Source of the DNA: Flavobacterium sp. M31R6
Lineage (GTDB): Bacteria > Bacteroidota > Bacteroidia > Flavobacteriales > Flavobacteriaceae
Direction of reading: 5' to 3'
NCBI RefSeq assembly: GCF_013284035.1
Contig: NZ_CP054141.1
Coordinates: 3,596,001 to 3,660,000 of the forward strand
DNA length: 64,000 bases
Part shown: piece after piece, positions 1 through 8,296 of the stretch
Numbering within the stretch: position 1 is the stretch's first letter
Layout: the number at the start of each line of letters is the position of its first letter
Made by a program: the position numbers and the translations under genes
The notes under the pieces: model-generated
Databases searched by the model: none
Told to the model about the DNA's origin: nothing
Seen by the model: only the letters and a program-made list of their open reading frames with translations

Positions 1-550
1 TAAAGGTTACGGACAGGATGTAGAACTTTTTGGAAGAAAAAAAGGAAGTGGCGAAAGTATTTGGAAAATCAAAAAACAAATTGGTTTTTTCAATACGGCA
101 ATGACCGACTTATTTAATAAAAGTTATAGTCTGGAAGAAATGATTCTCTCTGGATTTTTTGATTCCATCGGATTATACAGAGAACCCACAACCTTACAGC
201 GAACAATAGCGGCACAATGGCTTGAAGCGATTCAAATGATCCACCTGAAAAACAAAATATTCAACCGCCTTTCCATCGGACAACAGAGAGTTGCCCTTAT
301 CGCCCGTGCAGTTATTAAACATCCTCCCCTATTGATTCTGGACGAACCTCTTGAAGGTTTGGATGACCAAAATATAGCATTGGTAACTCAACTTATCAAT
401 TTAATAAAGAAAGAAACCAATATAGCCATCCTATTCGTTTCCCACCGAATAGAACCGAATCTTTCCCCAGATTCTATTTTAGAATTAACCCCAAGCGCAA
501 CTGGTTCTAAGGGAATTATAAAACATCATTTTGGAACTGAAATAAAATAA
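1..550 (+). CDS. ABC-type ATPase, ModF-like, C-terminal part (truncated by window edge)
   Basis: The reading frame is open from base 2, so this is the last 182 residues of a longer protein that starts outside the window. An ABC signature (LSIGQQRVALIARA), Walker B (LLILDEPLEGLD) and an H-loop His (LFVSHR) are visible; the Walker A must lie to the left. The segment before the signature (ELFGRKKGSGESIWKIKKQI) is typical of the second ATPase domain of ModF/PhrA-type tandem ATPases, which lack membrane segments. An internal ATG at 101 is not the start because coding character continues upstream. Substrate is unknown; a role in molybdate transport is only a family name. It ends at a terminator shared with the convergent rluD gene. 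Confidence 0.8.
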   Translation, partial: KGYGQDVELFGRKKGSGESIWKIKKQIGFFNTAMTDLFNKSYSLEEMILSGFFDSIGLYREPTTLQRTIAAQWLEAIQMIHLKNKIFNRLSIGQQRVALIARAVIKHPPLLILDEPLEGLDDQNIALVTQLINLIKKETNIAILFVSHRIEPNLSPDSILELTPSATGSKGIIKHHFGTEIK

Positions 551-564
551 CGTATTCCATAAAA

Positions 565-587
565 AAAGCCCCGAATTTCGGGGCTTT
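565..587. terminator. Bidirectional intrinsic terminator
   Basis: An 8-bp stem (AGCCCCGA at 567-574, TCGGGGCT at 578-585) is flanked by A and T runs. It lies between the convergent ends of the ModF-like gene and rluD and can serve both. Confidence 0.8.
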
Positions 588-599
588 ACTATTTCATTT

Positions 600-1640
600 T
601 TAATCTTCTTCGGCATGATGTGATTTCGAATATCCTCTCCATTTCTCTATACAATCTTTAAAATCCTGAGGCAATTCTGTGTCAAAACGCATCATTTCAC
701 CCGTATTCGGATGAACGAAACCAAGTGTTTTGGCATGCAGCGCCTGACGTGGTAAAGCTTTGAAACAATTTTCGATGAACTGTTTGTATTTCGTAAATGT
801 GGTTCCTTTCAAAATCAAGTGTCCACCATAACGTTCATCATTAAAAAGCGGATGCCCAATATGTTTCAAGTGTGCACGAATCTGATGTGTTCTTCCTGTT
901 TCCAATCGGCATGAAATCAAAGTCACATACCCAAAACGTTCCAGAACTTTATAATGCGTAATGGCAGGTTTCCCTATTTCTGGATCGGCAAAAACAGCCA
1001 TCTGCATGCGGTCTTTTAAGTGTCGCGCCAAGTTTCCTTCAATAGTTCCCTCCTCTGCTGCAACGTTCCCCCAAACCAAAGCAATATATTCTCTTTCCGA
1101 TGTTTTGGCTTCAAATTGTTTGGCTAAATGCGTCATTGCAGCTTCAGTTTTGGCAATAACCAATAATCCCGAAGTATCCTTATCAATTCTATGAACCAAT
1201 CCGGGACGCTCACTGCTGTTCATTGGCAAATTCTCAAAATGAAAAGCCAATGCATTCACCAAAGTTCCAGTATAATTCCCATGACCAGGATGTACTACCA
1301 ATCCAGGCGGTTTGTTTATTAACAAAAGTGCCTCATCCTCATAAACAATATCCAACGGAATATCCTCTGGATCTACCCTGTTTTCAAACGGCGGATGTGA
1401 CAACATCACCTGAATCACATCAAGGGGCTTCACTTTATAATTTGACTTTACAGTCAAGTCATTCACAAAAATATTCCCCTCGGTAGCAGCATTCTGAATT
1501 TTATTTCGTGTGGCATTTGGAATCATACCCATCAGGTATTTGTCAATCCTCAAAATCGCCTGTCCTTTCGGCACTTCATAACGAAAATGCTCAAATAACT
1601 CTTCGTCTAAATCCTCTATTTGCTCAATATTATTGTTCAT
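600..1640 (-). CDS. rluD: 23S rRNA pseudouridine synthase, RluA/RluD family
   Basis: Isomerises uridines in large-subunit rRNA. The 346-residue product has an S4 RNA-binding domain at about residues 23-90 and a catalytic domain with the family motif HRIDKDTSG, placing the catalytic Asp at residue 153. The start at 1640 (MNNNIEQIEDL) is chosen over an upstream TTG/ATG at 1730 because it matches where the family begins and overlaps the end of the PASTA gene by only 11 bp, suggesting translational coupling. Gene order PASTA-rluD beside a divergent ddl is usual in Flavobacteria. Which uridine is modified (RluD or RluC type) cannot be decided from sequence alone. Confidence 0.9.
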   Translation of the reverse strand: MNNNIEQIEDLDEELFEHFRYEVPKGQAILRIDKYLMGMIPNATRNKIQNAATEGNIFVNDLTVKSNYKVKPLDVIQVMLSHPPFENRVDPEDIPLDIVYEDEALLLINKPPGLVVHPGHGNYTGTLVNALAFHFENLPMNSSERPGLVHRIDKDTSGLLVIAKTEAAMTHLAKQFEAKTSEREYIALVWGNVAAEEGTIEGNLARHLKDRMQMAVFADPEIGKPAITHYKVLERFGYVTLISCRLETGRTHQIRAHLKHIGHPLFNDERYGGHLILKGTTFTKYKQFIENCFKALPRQALHAKTLGFVHPNTGEMMRFDTELPQDFKDCIEKWRGYSKSHHAEED

Positions 1641-2250
1641 TTGTTGTTGTTTCTTGTGCTGGTGTAGTAGCTGTACTGTCCACCGCTTCTTCTTGATAAC
1701 TCTCTTTTCCGTCTCCCAAAACCAAATCAATTTTAGAAGCTTTCAAAACTCTGTCTCCTACTTTTAGGTTTCTTCCTTTATAACGCATTTCCAAAACCAT
1801 GTCTTTTCCTAAATTAGGCACATACGTAATAGTTCCCGCTTCAAGTCCCAATGCCTTAAGTGTTGGCACTGCTTCACGATAGGTTTTATCAATCAAATCG
1901 GGAATTCGAACAGACGAAAACCCAGATGAGTTAATCTTAATATATACTTTTCTACCTACTTTCACCATCGTCCCAGGCATCGGATCTTGCTCCACTACGC
2001 TGTATTTTGGGTAATCTCCCCTAAAATCCACACTGTCCAACAGCTCATAATCCAAATCCAATTCATCCAGCTTGTCTTCCACTTGTTCCTCAGTCAATTT
2101 TCTCAAATCTGGAACAGCAATTTCATGCCCATGATCCGTTGTAAATGTCAACCAATGCATGAATAAATAACCCAAAACTGCAATAATGGCAAGTGCAATC
2201 AACACCTGTCCGAAAAATACGCGACTAGTAAGATATTTTTTTAAGCTCAT
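1630..2250 (-). CDS. PASTA-domain membrane protein
   Basis: A 206-residue protein with one N-terminal membrane segment (about residues 11-32) followed by two PASTA-like repeats outside the membrane (motifs VPDLRKL, QDPMPGTMV, IPDLIDKT). PASTA domains bind peptidoglycan or beta-lactam-like ligands in penicillin-binding proteins and Ser/Thr kinases; here there is no kinase or transpeptidase domain. The start MSLKKYL at 2250 is preferred over a TTG at 2271, which sits inside a TATCTTTG promoter-like element on this strand (2272-2279 region). It shares a divergent intergenic region with ddl, fitting a cell-wall role, which is inference. Confidence 0.8.
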   Translation of the reverse strand: MSLKKYLTSRVFFGQVLIALAIIAVLGYLFMHWLTFTTDHGHEIAVPDLRKLTEEQVEDKLDELDLDYELLDSVDFRGDYPKYSVVEQDPMPGTMVKVGRKVYIKINSSGFSSVRIPDLIDKTYREAVPTLKALGLEAGTITYVPNLGKDMVLEMRYKGRNLKVGDRVLKASKIDLVLGDGKESYQEEAVDSTATTPAQETTTNEQ

Positions 2251-2319
2251 AAATATTTTTGTTTCCCGCAAAGATAAAGCTATTTCGTTTCAAAAAAAAT
2301 GATAATTTTGTTTAGAATA

Positions 2320-2366
2320 CGTTTAATCGGCTAATCGATTAAACGTTTAACCGATTAAACGTTTAA
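2320..2366. repeat. Inverted plus direct repeat in the ddl leader
   Basis: CGTTTAATCG at 2320-2329 is inverted as CGATTAAACG at 2336-2345, and CGATTAAACGTTTAA then recurs as a direct repeat (2336-2350 and 2352-2366) with 16-bp spacing, ending one base before the ddl start codon. It could be a protein-binding site or form hairpins in the mRNA leader. Confidence 0.6.
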
Positions 2367-2367
2367 A

Positions 2368-3339
2368 ATGAAAAACATTGCCATCATCATGGGCGGCTAT
2401 TCAAGCGAATACAAGATCTCACTCATCAGCGGAAACGTAGTTTATCAATTCCTGGACAAAACCAAATACAATGCCTTCCGTATTCATATTTTTAAAGAAA
2501 AATGGGTATATGTTGATGCCAATGATGCCGAATTTCCAATAGATCGAAATGATTTTTCGATAAACATAAACGGAAGCAAGCAAACTTTCGATTGCGTTTT
2601 CAATGCCATTCACGGAACTCCGGGTGAAGACGGATTGATGCAGGCCTATTTCGAATTGCTAAACATTCCACAAACCGCCTGCGATTACTACCAAGCTGCT
2701 TTAACCTTCAACAAACGCGATTTATTGTCGGTATTAAAACCATACGGAATCAAAACAGCCACTTCCTATTACCTAAATAAAGGAGACATTATTAACACGG
2801 ACGAAATTGTACATAAATTAGGTTTGCCTTGTTTTGTAAAACCAAACAAAGCGGGTTCTAGCTTTGGAATTTCAAAAGTAAAAACCGCTGCCGAATTGCC
2901 AATCGCCATCGAAGTGGCCTACAAAGAAGACAACGAAATCATCATAGAAAGTTTCCTTGATGGTACCGAAGTTTCAGTTGGAGTCATCAACTACAAAGGA
3001 ACCATCACCGTTTTGCCTATAACCGAAATTGTTTCCGAAAATGATTTCTTTGATTACGAAGCCAAATACCTTGGTAAATCACAGGAAATTACGCCAGCCA
3101 GAATCTCGGATGAAATGACCCAAAAAGTGGGAGAAATAGCCAAACGCGCCTACGAAGTATTAAAAATGAAAGGATTCTCTCGAAGCGAATTCATCATTGT
3201 GGACGGCGAACCTCATATGCTCGAAATGAATACCATTCCCGGCCTAACAACCGAAAGTTTGATTCCACAACAAGCCAAGGCTGCCGGCATTTCACTGGAA
3301 GACTTGTTTACAAATGCAATTGAGTTGGCACTAAATTAA
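2368..3339 (+). CDS. ddl: D-alanine--D-alanine ligase
   Basis: Joins two D-alanines with ATP to make the dipeptide end of the peptidoglycan stem. The 323-residue length fits the family. Visible signatures are HGTPGEDG near residue 75, an ATP-grasp segment with KPNKAGSSFGISKV, and the metal/ATP-binding EMNTIPGLT near the C-terminus. It is transcribed divergently from the PASTA protein and in conserved Flavobacteria is followed by coaD; here two extra genes intervene. The ATG at 2368 directly follows a repeat block, with no recognisable Shine-Dalgarno, which is normal in this phylum. Confidence 0.95.
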   Translation: MKNIAIIMGGYSSEYKISLISGNVVYQFLDKTKYNAFRIHIFKEKWVYVDANDAEFPIDRNDFSININGSKQTFDCVFNAIHGTPGEDGLMQAYFELLNIPQTACDYYQAALTFNKRDLLSVLKPYGIKTATSYYLNKGDIINTDEIVHKLGLPCFVKPNKAGSSFGISKVKTAAELPIAIEVAYKEDNEIIIESFLDGTEVSVGVINYKGTITVLPITEIVSENDFFDYEAKYLGKSQEITPARISDEMTQKVGEIAKRAYEVLKMKGFSRSEFIIVDGEPHMLEMNTIPGLTTESLIPQQAKAAGISLEDLFTNAIELALN

Positions 3340-3340
3340 G

Positions 3341-3399
3341 TTACTGAGATTCTAAGCTGCTAAGTTTCTAAGACTCATAATGGCTTAGAAACTTAAAAA
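3341..3399. repeat. Short heptad-type intergenic repeat (left flank)
   Basis: A run of degenerate 7-bp units (CTAAGYT/CTTAGAA type). Bases 3341-3356 (TTACTGAGATTCTAAG) are the reverse complement, with one mismatch, of 4092-4107, so the two repeats bracket the two-gene insertion in inverted orientation. Confidence 0.6.
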
Positions 3400-3463
3400 A
3401 TACAATATAAAAAAAGTCCTTTCAGTAAATTCCATTAACAACAAAAAATAAATTTTTCGCAGA

Positions 3464-4078
3464 ATGATGGTATTGATTGGAACAAATGAAACTTGCTTAT
3501 TAAAAGGAACAATTCCTAATACAGAATGCCCTAATTGCAACTTTCATTCGGCAATAGATTATAGCATTTTTACCAGATATACCTCATTAACATTTATCCC
3601 ATTATTCCCTGTTGGAAATACAATAAATATCGAATGTAATAATTGCTCAAAAGAAATTGATTTTGACGATTTAGATGAGAATACTAAAACAAAACTCATC
3701 GATGAAAATAAAAAGACTAATCGAAAAAGACCTATTTGGTTATTTTCCGGTATCATTATATTGATTTGTTACATCGCCTTTTATTTTGTCAACTTATTTC
3801 AAACAAATAATGAGGCTGAAACTTTAATAAAAACACCAACTTTTGGCGATGTTTACAATGTGAAATTTTCAAATGGCTATTATTCATCAATGAGAATAGA
3901 TAAAGTGACTAATGACAGTGTTTACCTTACTCAAAATGATTATGATGTATATTTACAGTCAGAAGTTGAAGAAATAAACAAAACAGAAAATTACACAAAC
4001 CAGAAAATTAATTATTCAAAAAAGGATTTATTAAAGCTATACCATAAAGATGAAATATTCTCAATTACAAGAAAATAA
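3464..4078 (+). CDS. Zinc-ribbon membrane protein of unknown function
   Basis: Not recognised as a characterised family. The 204-residue protein has an N-terminal zinc-ribbon-like region with two CxxC pairs (Cys22/Cys25 and Cys58/Cys61) around a YSIFTRYTSL segment seen in zinc-ribbon proteins of membrane type, one membrane helix at about residues 92-112, and a charged C-terminal domain of about 85 residues with no motif I know. Two ATG codons open the frame (3464 and 3467). It sits with the next gene between ddl and coaD, a position normally gene-free, flanked by inverted short repeats, so it may be a later arrival. AT content appears higher than in its neighbours. Confidence 0.65.
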   Translation: MMVLIGTNETCLLKGTIPNTECPNCNFHSAIDYSIFTRYTSLTFIPLFPVGNTINIECNNCSKEIDFDDLDENTKTKLIDENKKTNRKRPIWLFSGIIILICYIAFYFVNLFQTNNEAETLIKTPTFGDVYNVKFSNGYYSSMRIDKVTNDSVYLTQNDYDVYLQSEVEEINKTENYTNQKINYSKKDLLKLYHKDEIFSITRK

Positions 4079-4080
4079 AA

Positions 4081-4118
4081 AATCTTAGTAACTTAGAATC
4101 TCAGAAACTTAGAAACTA
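4081..4118. repeat. Short heptad-type intergenic repeat (right of zinc-ribbon gene)
   Basis: Degenerate 7-bp units CTTAGTA/CTTAGAA/CTCAGAA. It is in inverted orientation to the copy at 3341-3356 and lies between the zinc-ribbon gene and the TMEM175-like gene. Confidence 0.6.
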
Positions 4119-4126
4119 AATAGAAA

Positions 4127-4699
4127 ATGAACAAAACCAGAATTGAAGCCTTTAGCGATGGCGTTTTAGCCATTATCATTACCATAATGGTTTTAGAAAT
4201 AAAAGCGCCTGAAGAAGATAGTTTTGAATCGTTAAAACACTTGATTCCTGTTTTCTTAAGCTACGTTTTGAGTTTTATTTATGTTGGGATTTATTGGAAC
4301 AACCATCATCATATGTTTCAAGTGGTTAAAAAAGTGAATGGCTCTATTTTGTGGGGCAATCTTTTTCTACTCTTTTGGCTGTCCTTAATTCCGTTTGCAA
4401 CAAGCTGGATTGGAGAGCATCATTTTGCAGCAGTGCCTATGAGTATTTATGGCTTTGTCCTACTGATGTGTGCTATCGCCTATAATTTGCTCCAAAATAA
4501 AATTATAAGACTCGAAGGTAAAGATTCAATTTTGCACCGTGCAGTTGAAAAGGACTTAAAAGGTAAACTATCGGCATTAGCCTATCTTTTGGCAATTCCC
4601 TTGGCTTTTGTCTCACCTTGGATTTCTGGTCTGCTTTATATTGCAGTAGCAATGCTCTGGATTGTTCCAGATTCAAGAATTGAAAAACAACTAAATTAA
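4127..4699 (+). CDS. TMEM175-family (DUF1211) membrane protein, putative potassium channel
   Basis: A 190-residue membrane protein beginning with the family signature FSDGVLAIIITIMVLE (residues 9-24), the pore-lining helix motif of bacterial TMEM175 homologues, followed by further membrane helices and the HHHMF segment of the second helix region. Bacterial members are tetrameric potassium-leak channels. It ends 6 bp before coaD and may be cotranscribed with it. Channel function is inferred from the family; selectivity was not assessed. Confidence 0.85.
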   Translation: MNKTRIEAFSDGVLAIIITIMVLEIKAPEEDSFESLKHLIPVFLSYVLSFIYVGIYWNNHHHMFQVVKKVNGSILWGNLFLLFWLSLIPFATSWIGEHHFAAVPMSIYGFVLLMCAIAYNLLQNKIIRLEGKDSILHRAVEKDLKGKLSALAYLLAIPLAFVSPWISGLLYIAVAMLWIVPDSRIEKQLN

Positions 4700-4705
4700 A
4701 TTGAA

Positions 4706-5170
4706 ATGAAGAAAGCAATATTCCCAGGATCCTTTGACCCAATCACTTTAGGTCATGAAGATATCATCAACAGAGGTATTTCGCTTTTTGATGAAATCGT
4801 AATTGCCATTGGGGTCAATGCCGAAAAAAAATACATGTTTTCACTCGAGGAAAGAAAACGTTTCATCGAAGAAACATTCAAAAATGAACCCAAAGTTACC
4901 GTCATCACTTATGAAGGCTTAACCATAGACTTATGCCATAAAATCAAAGCCGACTTCATACTAAGGGGATTACGCAACCCCGCCGATTTCGAATTCGAGA
5001 AAGCCATCGCCCACACCAACAGAAGATTGTCCAAAATAGAAACGGTCTTTTTATTGACCGCAGCACGAACTTCCTATATCAGCTCTAGCATCGTGAGAGA
5101 CGTTATCCGAAATTTTGGTGAATACGAAATGCTGGTTCCAGAAGCCGTAAGGGTTAAATTGCATAAGTAG
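4706..5170 (+). CDS. coaD: Phosphopantetheine adenylyltransferase
   Basis: Adds AMP to 4'-phosphopantetheine in the fourth step of coenzyme A synthesis. At 154 residues it is of normal length. The nucleotidyltransferase motif GSFDPITLGHED (TxGH type) is at residues 8-19, and the later RGLRNPADFEFE and YISSSIVRD motifs match the family. It lies 6 bp after the TMEM175-like gene. In many Flavobacteria coaD follows ddl directly, so the two preceding genes look inserted. Confidence 0.95.
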   Translation: MKKAIFPGSFDPITLGHEDIINRGISLFDEIVIAIGVNAEKKYMFSLEERKRFIEETFKNEPKVTVITYEGLTIDLCHKIKADFILRGLRNPADFEFEKAIAHTNRRLSKIETVFLLTAARTSYISSSIVRDVIRNFGEYEMLVPEAVRVKLHK

Positions 5171-5329
5171 TATTGGTTAATGTTTTGATTTAGTACAAAG
5201 ATTTTGAAGAAATGGAATTCTTTGAAAATTATAAACTCTGATACTACCAGAAGACACGAGCAAAACATAAACTTGCAAAACCTAGCATTTAAGCGTAATT
5301 TCGCAACCTAAAATAACACACACCTTATA

Positions 5330-5908
5330 ATGAGCTTCGAAAGAGAATTAAATAAACGCAGCGGTTCCAAATGTGAATTATGCGCTGCCACTGAAAATCT
5401 AAAAGAATTCCAAATTTTGCCTACCAAAAAAGGTGGATTGGACGAAAGTATCTTTGCCTGCCCTACTTGTATTGACCAAATTGAAAATCCCGGTCACGAA
5501 GATTTAAACCACTGGAGATGTTTGAACGACAGTATGTGGAGCGAACATATTCCTGTTCAGGTTTCAGCTTGGAGAATGTTGAGTCGTTTGCGTAAAAATG
5601 GTTGGCCACAAGAGCTTTTGGAGCAAATGTATTTGGATGAAGACACTTTGGAATGGGCACAAGCCACAGGTGAAGGAGAAGATGACGAAAACAAAATCGT
5701 ACACCGCGATGTAAATGGCGTGATTTTAACACATGGAGATTCGGTTGTTTTAATCAAAGATCTAAAAGTAAAAGGATCCAGTATGGTTGCTAAACAAGGA
5801 ACTTCGGTACGTAACATCCGTTTGGATCATGAAAATGCCGAATACATTGAGGGAAGAGTAGATGGACAACAAATTGTGATTATTACACAATACGTTAAGA
5901 AAATATAA
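5330..5908 (+). CDS. PhnA-domain zinc protein (YjdM-like)
   Basis: A 192-residue protein with an N-terminal zinc ribbon (Cys15/Cys18 and Cys44/Cys47), a middle region conserved in Bacteroidota, and a C-terminal PhnA domain carrying VKGSSMVAKQGTSVRNIRL. The family was named after the E. coli phn locus, but a role in phosphonate use is not established, and no phosphonate genes are nearby. It is a single-gene unit ending at a strong bidirectional terminator. Confidence 0.85.
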   Translation: MSFERELNKRSGSKCELCAATENLKEFQILPTKKGGLDESIFACPTCIDQIENPGHEDLNHWRCLNDSMWSEHIPVQVSAWRMLSRLRKNGWPQELLEQMYLDEDTLEWAQATGEGEDDENKIVHRDVNGVILTHGDSVVLIKDLKVKGSSMVAKQGTSVRNIRLDHENAEYIEGRVDGQQIVIITQYVKKI

Positions 5909-5930
5909 TTTCGGTTTCCATAAAAATAAA

Positions 5931-5959
5931 AAACGTCCCAAAATTTATTTGGGACGTTT
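5931..5959. terminator. Bidirectional intrinsic terminator
   Basis: A perfect 12-bp stem (AAACGTCCCAAA at 5931-5942, its complement at 5948-5959), loop of 5, then a T-run. It separates the convergent PhnA-domain gene and the small secreted protein. Confidence 0.85.
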
Positions 5960-5982
5960 TTGCTTTATAATGTTATTTCAAT

Positions 5983-6423
5983 TTAGCTTTTTTGGAACAA
6001 TTTTTCAACTTGCTCTTTTGATAATGGTTCAGAAATATGAGTAGCACTAGCCTCTTTGTTTGAAACCATAAACTGTACAGTCGTTTTATCAGAGCTTACA
6101 ATATAATGCAACCAAACAAAATTATTAGGTAATTCCAATTTTACATCATTCAAAGGACTTGCAGTAAAACCTTTTGAAATGATACCATAAAGACTTTGGT
6201 AAGCATTATCTACATTTTTAAATGTAAAAGCCTTTAAAGCTGACTCTTCATCTTCACTTTGAACAGTTGTATAAAAAAAGGTAAACTCATCTCCAATTTT
6301 TTGAACATAAAAACTATTATTTACTCTACCCAATTTTTCAACTGGCACAGTTTCAACAACTTTAATTTGGCTAAAACCAACAGAACTAATAAACAAAACA
6401 GCAATCGCAATAATTTTTTTCAT
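5983..6423 (-). CDS. Small secreted protein of unknown function
   Basis: A 146-residue protein with a clear signal peptide (MKKIIAIAVLFISSVGFSQ, cleavage likely after SFGS-like residues near 18). The mature part of about 125 residues has no motif I recognise; it is soluble-looking with no Cys. The upstream region holds a heptad-type repeat and an AT-rich stretch. Location is expected to be periplasm or exterior. Confidence 0.75.
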   Translation of the reverse strand: MKKIIAIAVLFISSVGFSQIKVVETVPVEKLGRVNNSFYVQKIGDEFTFFYTTVQSEDEESALKAFTFKNVDNAYQSLYGIISKGFTASPLNDVKLELPNNFVWLHYIVSSDKTTVQFMVSNKEASATHISEPLSKEQVEKLFQKS

Positions 6424-6571
6424 AATTTATTTGGGGTTTAATGATATACTTTAGTAGGTAAGTATTTGTTAGCAAACATAATAATAAAAAGAAACAACTC
6501 CTTTCTATTATTATGTTTTTATCAACACTAATTTATTTTTTTTGTTTGTAAATTAAAACTGCAACTCATAA

Positions 6572-6661
6572 GAATTTAGATTCCAGATTTTAGATTGCAG
6601 ATTGCATAGAAAATAATGATACCAGAAAATTCTAAATTCTGCACTCTGAAATCTGTAATCT
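6572..6661. repeat. Heptad-type intergenic repeat with inverted halves
   Basis: Degenerate 7-bp units GATTNNA (for example TTAGATTGCAGATT at 6590-6603) are followed by the inverted type (TCTAAATTCTGCACTCTG onward), ending at the helicase stop codon. The same core occurs at 24865-24905 and 42343-42372. Confidence 0.6.
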
Positions 6662-8009
6662 ACTCCTCTTCTTTCTTAATAACTTTTCTTGCTACTTCAA
6701 TCTTGAATTTCTTCCCTTTCATTTTTTCATCTTTTACATGATGCAGTAAATCTTTGACTTTATTGAATTTCACAGCTGCAAATGAGATAAAATCTTTCAC
6801 TTCAATTAATCCTAAATCTCCTTTTTCCAGTTTCCCCTTTTGGGAAAAGAAACCTACGATGTCAATTTTATTAAGTTTGTTTTTCTTTCCGCCACTAATG
6901 TAAATGGTTTGAAACTCGGGAGGTTTTGGCAGTGAGGTTGCGTTTTCAACATTAAACACTTCCATACCGTAATCCAGATAGTCCATTTTTTTCTCACTCT
7001 CATGAGCAATTACATATGCAGTTCCGGAAGCGAGCATACGAGCGGTACGTCCATTTCTATGGGTAAACTCATCTTCTTTCAAAGGCAAATGATAGTGAAT
7101 TACATGTTTCATTTCGGGGATATCAAGTCCACGAGCCGCCAAATCGGTGGTGATTAAATAACTCATGCTTCCATTCCGGAATTGAATCAATGATCGTTCA
7201 CGTTCGTCCTGATCCATGCCACCATGATAATAAGTGGCATAAATCCCTTTTTCGTTTAGGGTATCGCTAATACGTTCAGCAGCATCACGATGATTGCAAA
7301 AAACAATCGCCTGCTGAGATTTTAAAGAACATATCAAATTAAACAAACTTCCCAGTTTGTCTTTTTCTTTCGAAACAACCATTTTGGTGGCCAAGTTACT
7401 TTCTTGTTCCTCTTCAGTTGGGATAAAATCCAAGATTGTTGGGTTTACAACTCGAGTATATTTTGGAATTTCAATATCGGAAGTAGCCGAAACCAATACT
7501 CGTTTGTTTAGTTTGCTCAGTTTTCCAATTATAAAGGACATTTGTTCGTGGAAACCTAACTGCAGAGATTTGTCAAACTCATCCAAAATCAAAGTTTGGA
7601 TTTTGTCCAATCGAAAAGTACCTCTGTCAATATGGTCTGCAATTCGGCCCGGAGTTCCAATTAAAACTGCTGGAGGATTACTTAAATTTTTGATTTCGGT
7701 ATCAATGGAATGACCACCGTAACAAACGTTTACTTTGTAATCGGTTCCCATTTTTTTCCAAACCTGTTCGATTTGCAATCCTAATTCACGAGATGGAACC
7801 AGAATCAAACATTGAACCGATAAAATTTCGGGCTGTAACATTTCGAAAATTGGCAATAAAAATGCCAATGTTTTTCCCGAACCTGTTGGAGAAAGCAATA
7901 GAACATTATTGTCATTTAGGATGACATCTTGCGCAACTTCTTGCATTTCATTTAGGCTTTCGATACCTAAATTCAGTAATATATTGTTGGAGTGGTGTTT
8001 CTTATTCAT
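6660..8009 (-). CDS. DEAD-box RNA helicase, DbpA-like
   Basis: A 449-residue ATP-dependent RNA helicase. Visible motifs are Walker A SPTGSGKT near residue 40, motif II written DEFD rather than DEAD, motif III SAT, and motif VI HRNGRTAR. The C-terminal 75 residues (from KLNKIDIVGFF) resemble the DbpA RNA-binding domain that directs E. coli DbpA to 23S rRNA hairpin 92, suggesting a ribosome-assembly role. It is a single-gene unit with a long AT-rich upstream region containing two repeat types. Confidence 0.88.
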   Translation of the reverse strand: MNKKHHSNNILLNLGIESLNEMQEVAQDVILNDNNVLLLSPTGSGKTLAFLLPIFEMLQPEILSVQCLILVPSRELGLQIEQVWKKMGTDYKVNVCYGGHSIDTEIKNLSNPPAVLIGTPGRIADHIDRGTFRLDKIQTLILDEFDKSLQLGFHEQMSFIIGKLSKLNKRVLVSATSDIEIPKYTRVVNPTILDFIPTEEEQESNLATKMVVSKEKDKLGSLFNLICSLKSQQAIVFCNHRDAAERISDTLNEKGIYATYYHGGMDQDERERSLIQFRNGSMSYLITTDLAARGLDIPEMKHVIHYHLPLKEDEFTHRNGRTARMLASGTAYVIAHESEKKMDYLDYGMEVFNVENATSLPKPPEFQTIYISGGKKNKLNKIDIVGFFSQKGKLEKGDLGLIEVKDFISFAAVKFNKVKDLLHHVKDEKMKGKKFKIEVARKVIKKEEE

Positions 8010-8070
8010 TTTGCAAAGGTAATCAAAAATAACATTTTGATTTCTTTGCTAATATTTTTCAAAATTAAAC

Positions 8071-8150
8071 ATCGCAAAGACGCGAAGTCGCAAAAAAGAA
8101 TAAGTCCTAAGCTTTGCTTCTTTGGGTCTTCGCGAGAAAAAACAAAGCTT
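8071..8150. repeat. Palindromic intergenic repeat
   Basis: CGCGAAG at 8081-8087 is inverted as CTTCGCG at 8128-8134, and AAGCTTTG at 8109-8116 is inverted as CAAAGCTT at 8143-8150. The motif CGCAAAGACGCGAAG resembles dispersed repeats I know from Flavobacterium genomes. It has no coding frame of note. Confidence 0.5.
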
Positions 8151-8170
8151 AAATTAATCACATTGCCCTT

Positions 8171-8284
8171 TAGCCCCAATAGCAGTGAAAATCCTTTTTA
8201 TTTTTCCTTTAAAAATAAAAAGATTGAAACGGATAGCGGGACCAATGCCGGCTAAAATGCGCAATCTTTCTGCTCCAAAAATTA
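8171..8284 (+). repeat. Dispersed hairpin element, copy A
   Basis: Begins TAGCCCC, then an ATC-stem-GAT hairpin (arms CTTTTTATTTTT and AAAAATAAAAAG around 8194-8222), then AACGGATAGCGGGA, and ends CTGCTCCAAAAATTA. Copies B (27331-27440, minus) and C (55874-55984) keep the same ends and hairpin position but have different stem sequences. Confidence 0.7.
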
Positions 8285-8296
8285 ATAATGCAATTT

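Noticed and set aside
1641..1730. Longer N-terminus for rluD
   Set aside because: The extra 30 residues are translated from the PASTA gene in another frame and are not family-like.
6660..8009. DEFD instead of DEAD in helicase motif II as a loss of function
   Set aside because: The catalytic Asp-Glu pair is intact and similar variants occur in this helicase group.
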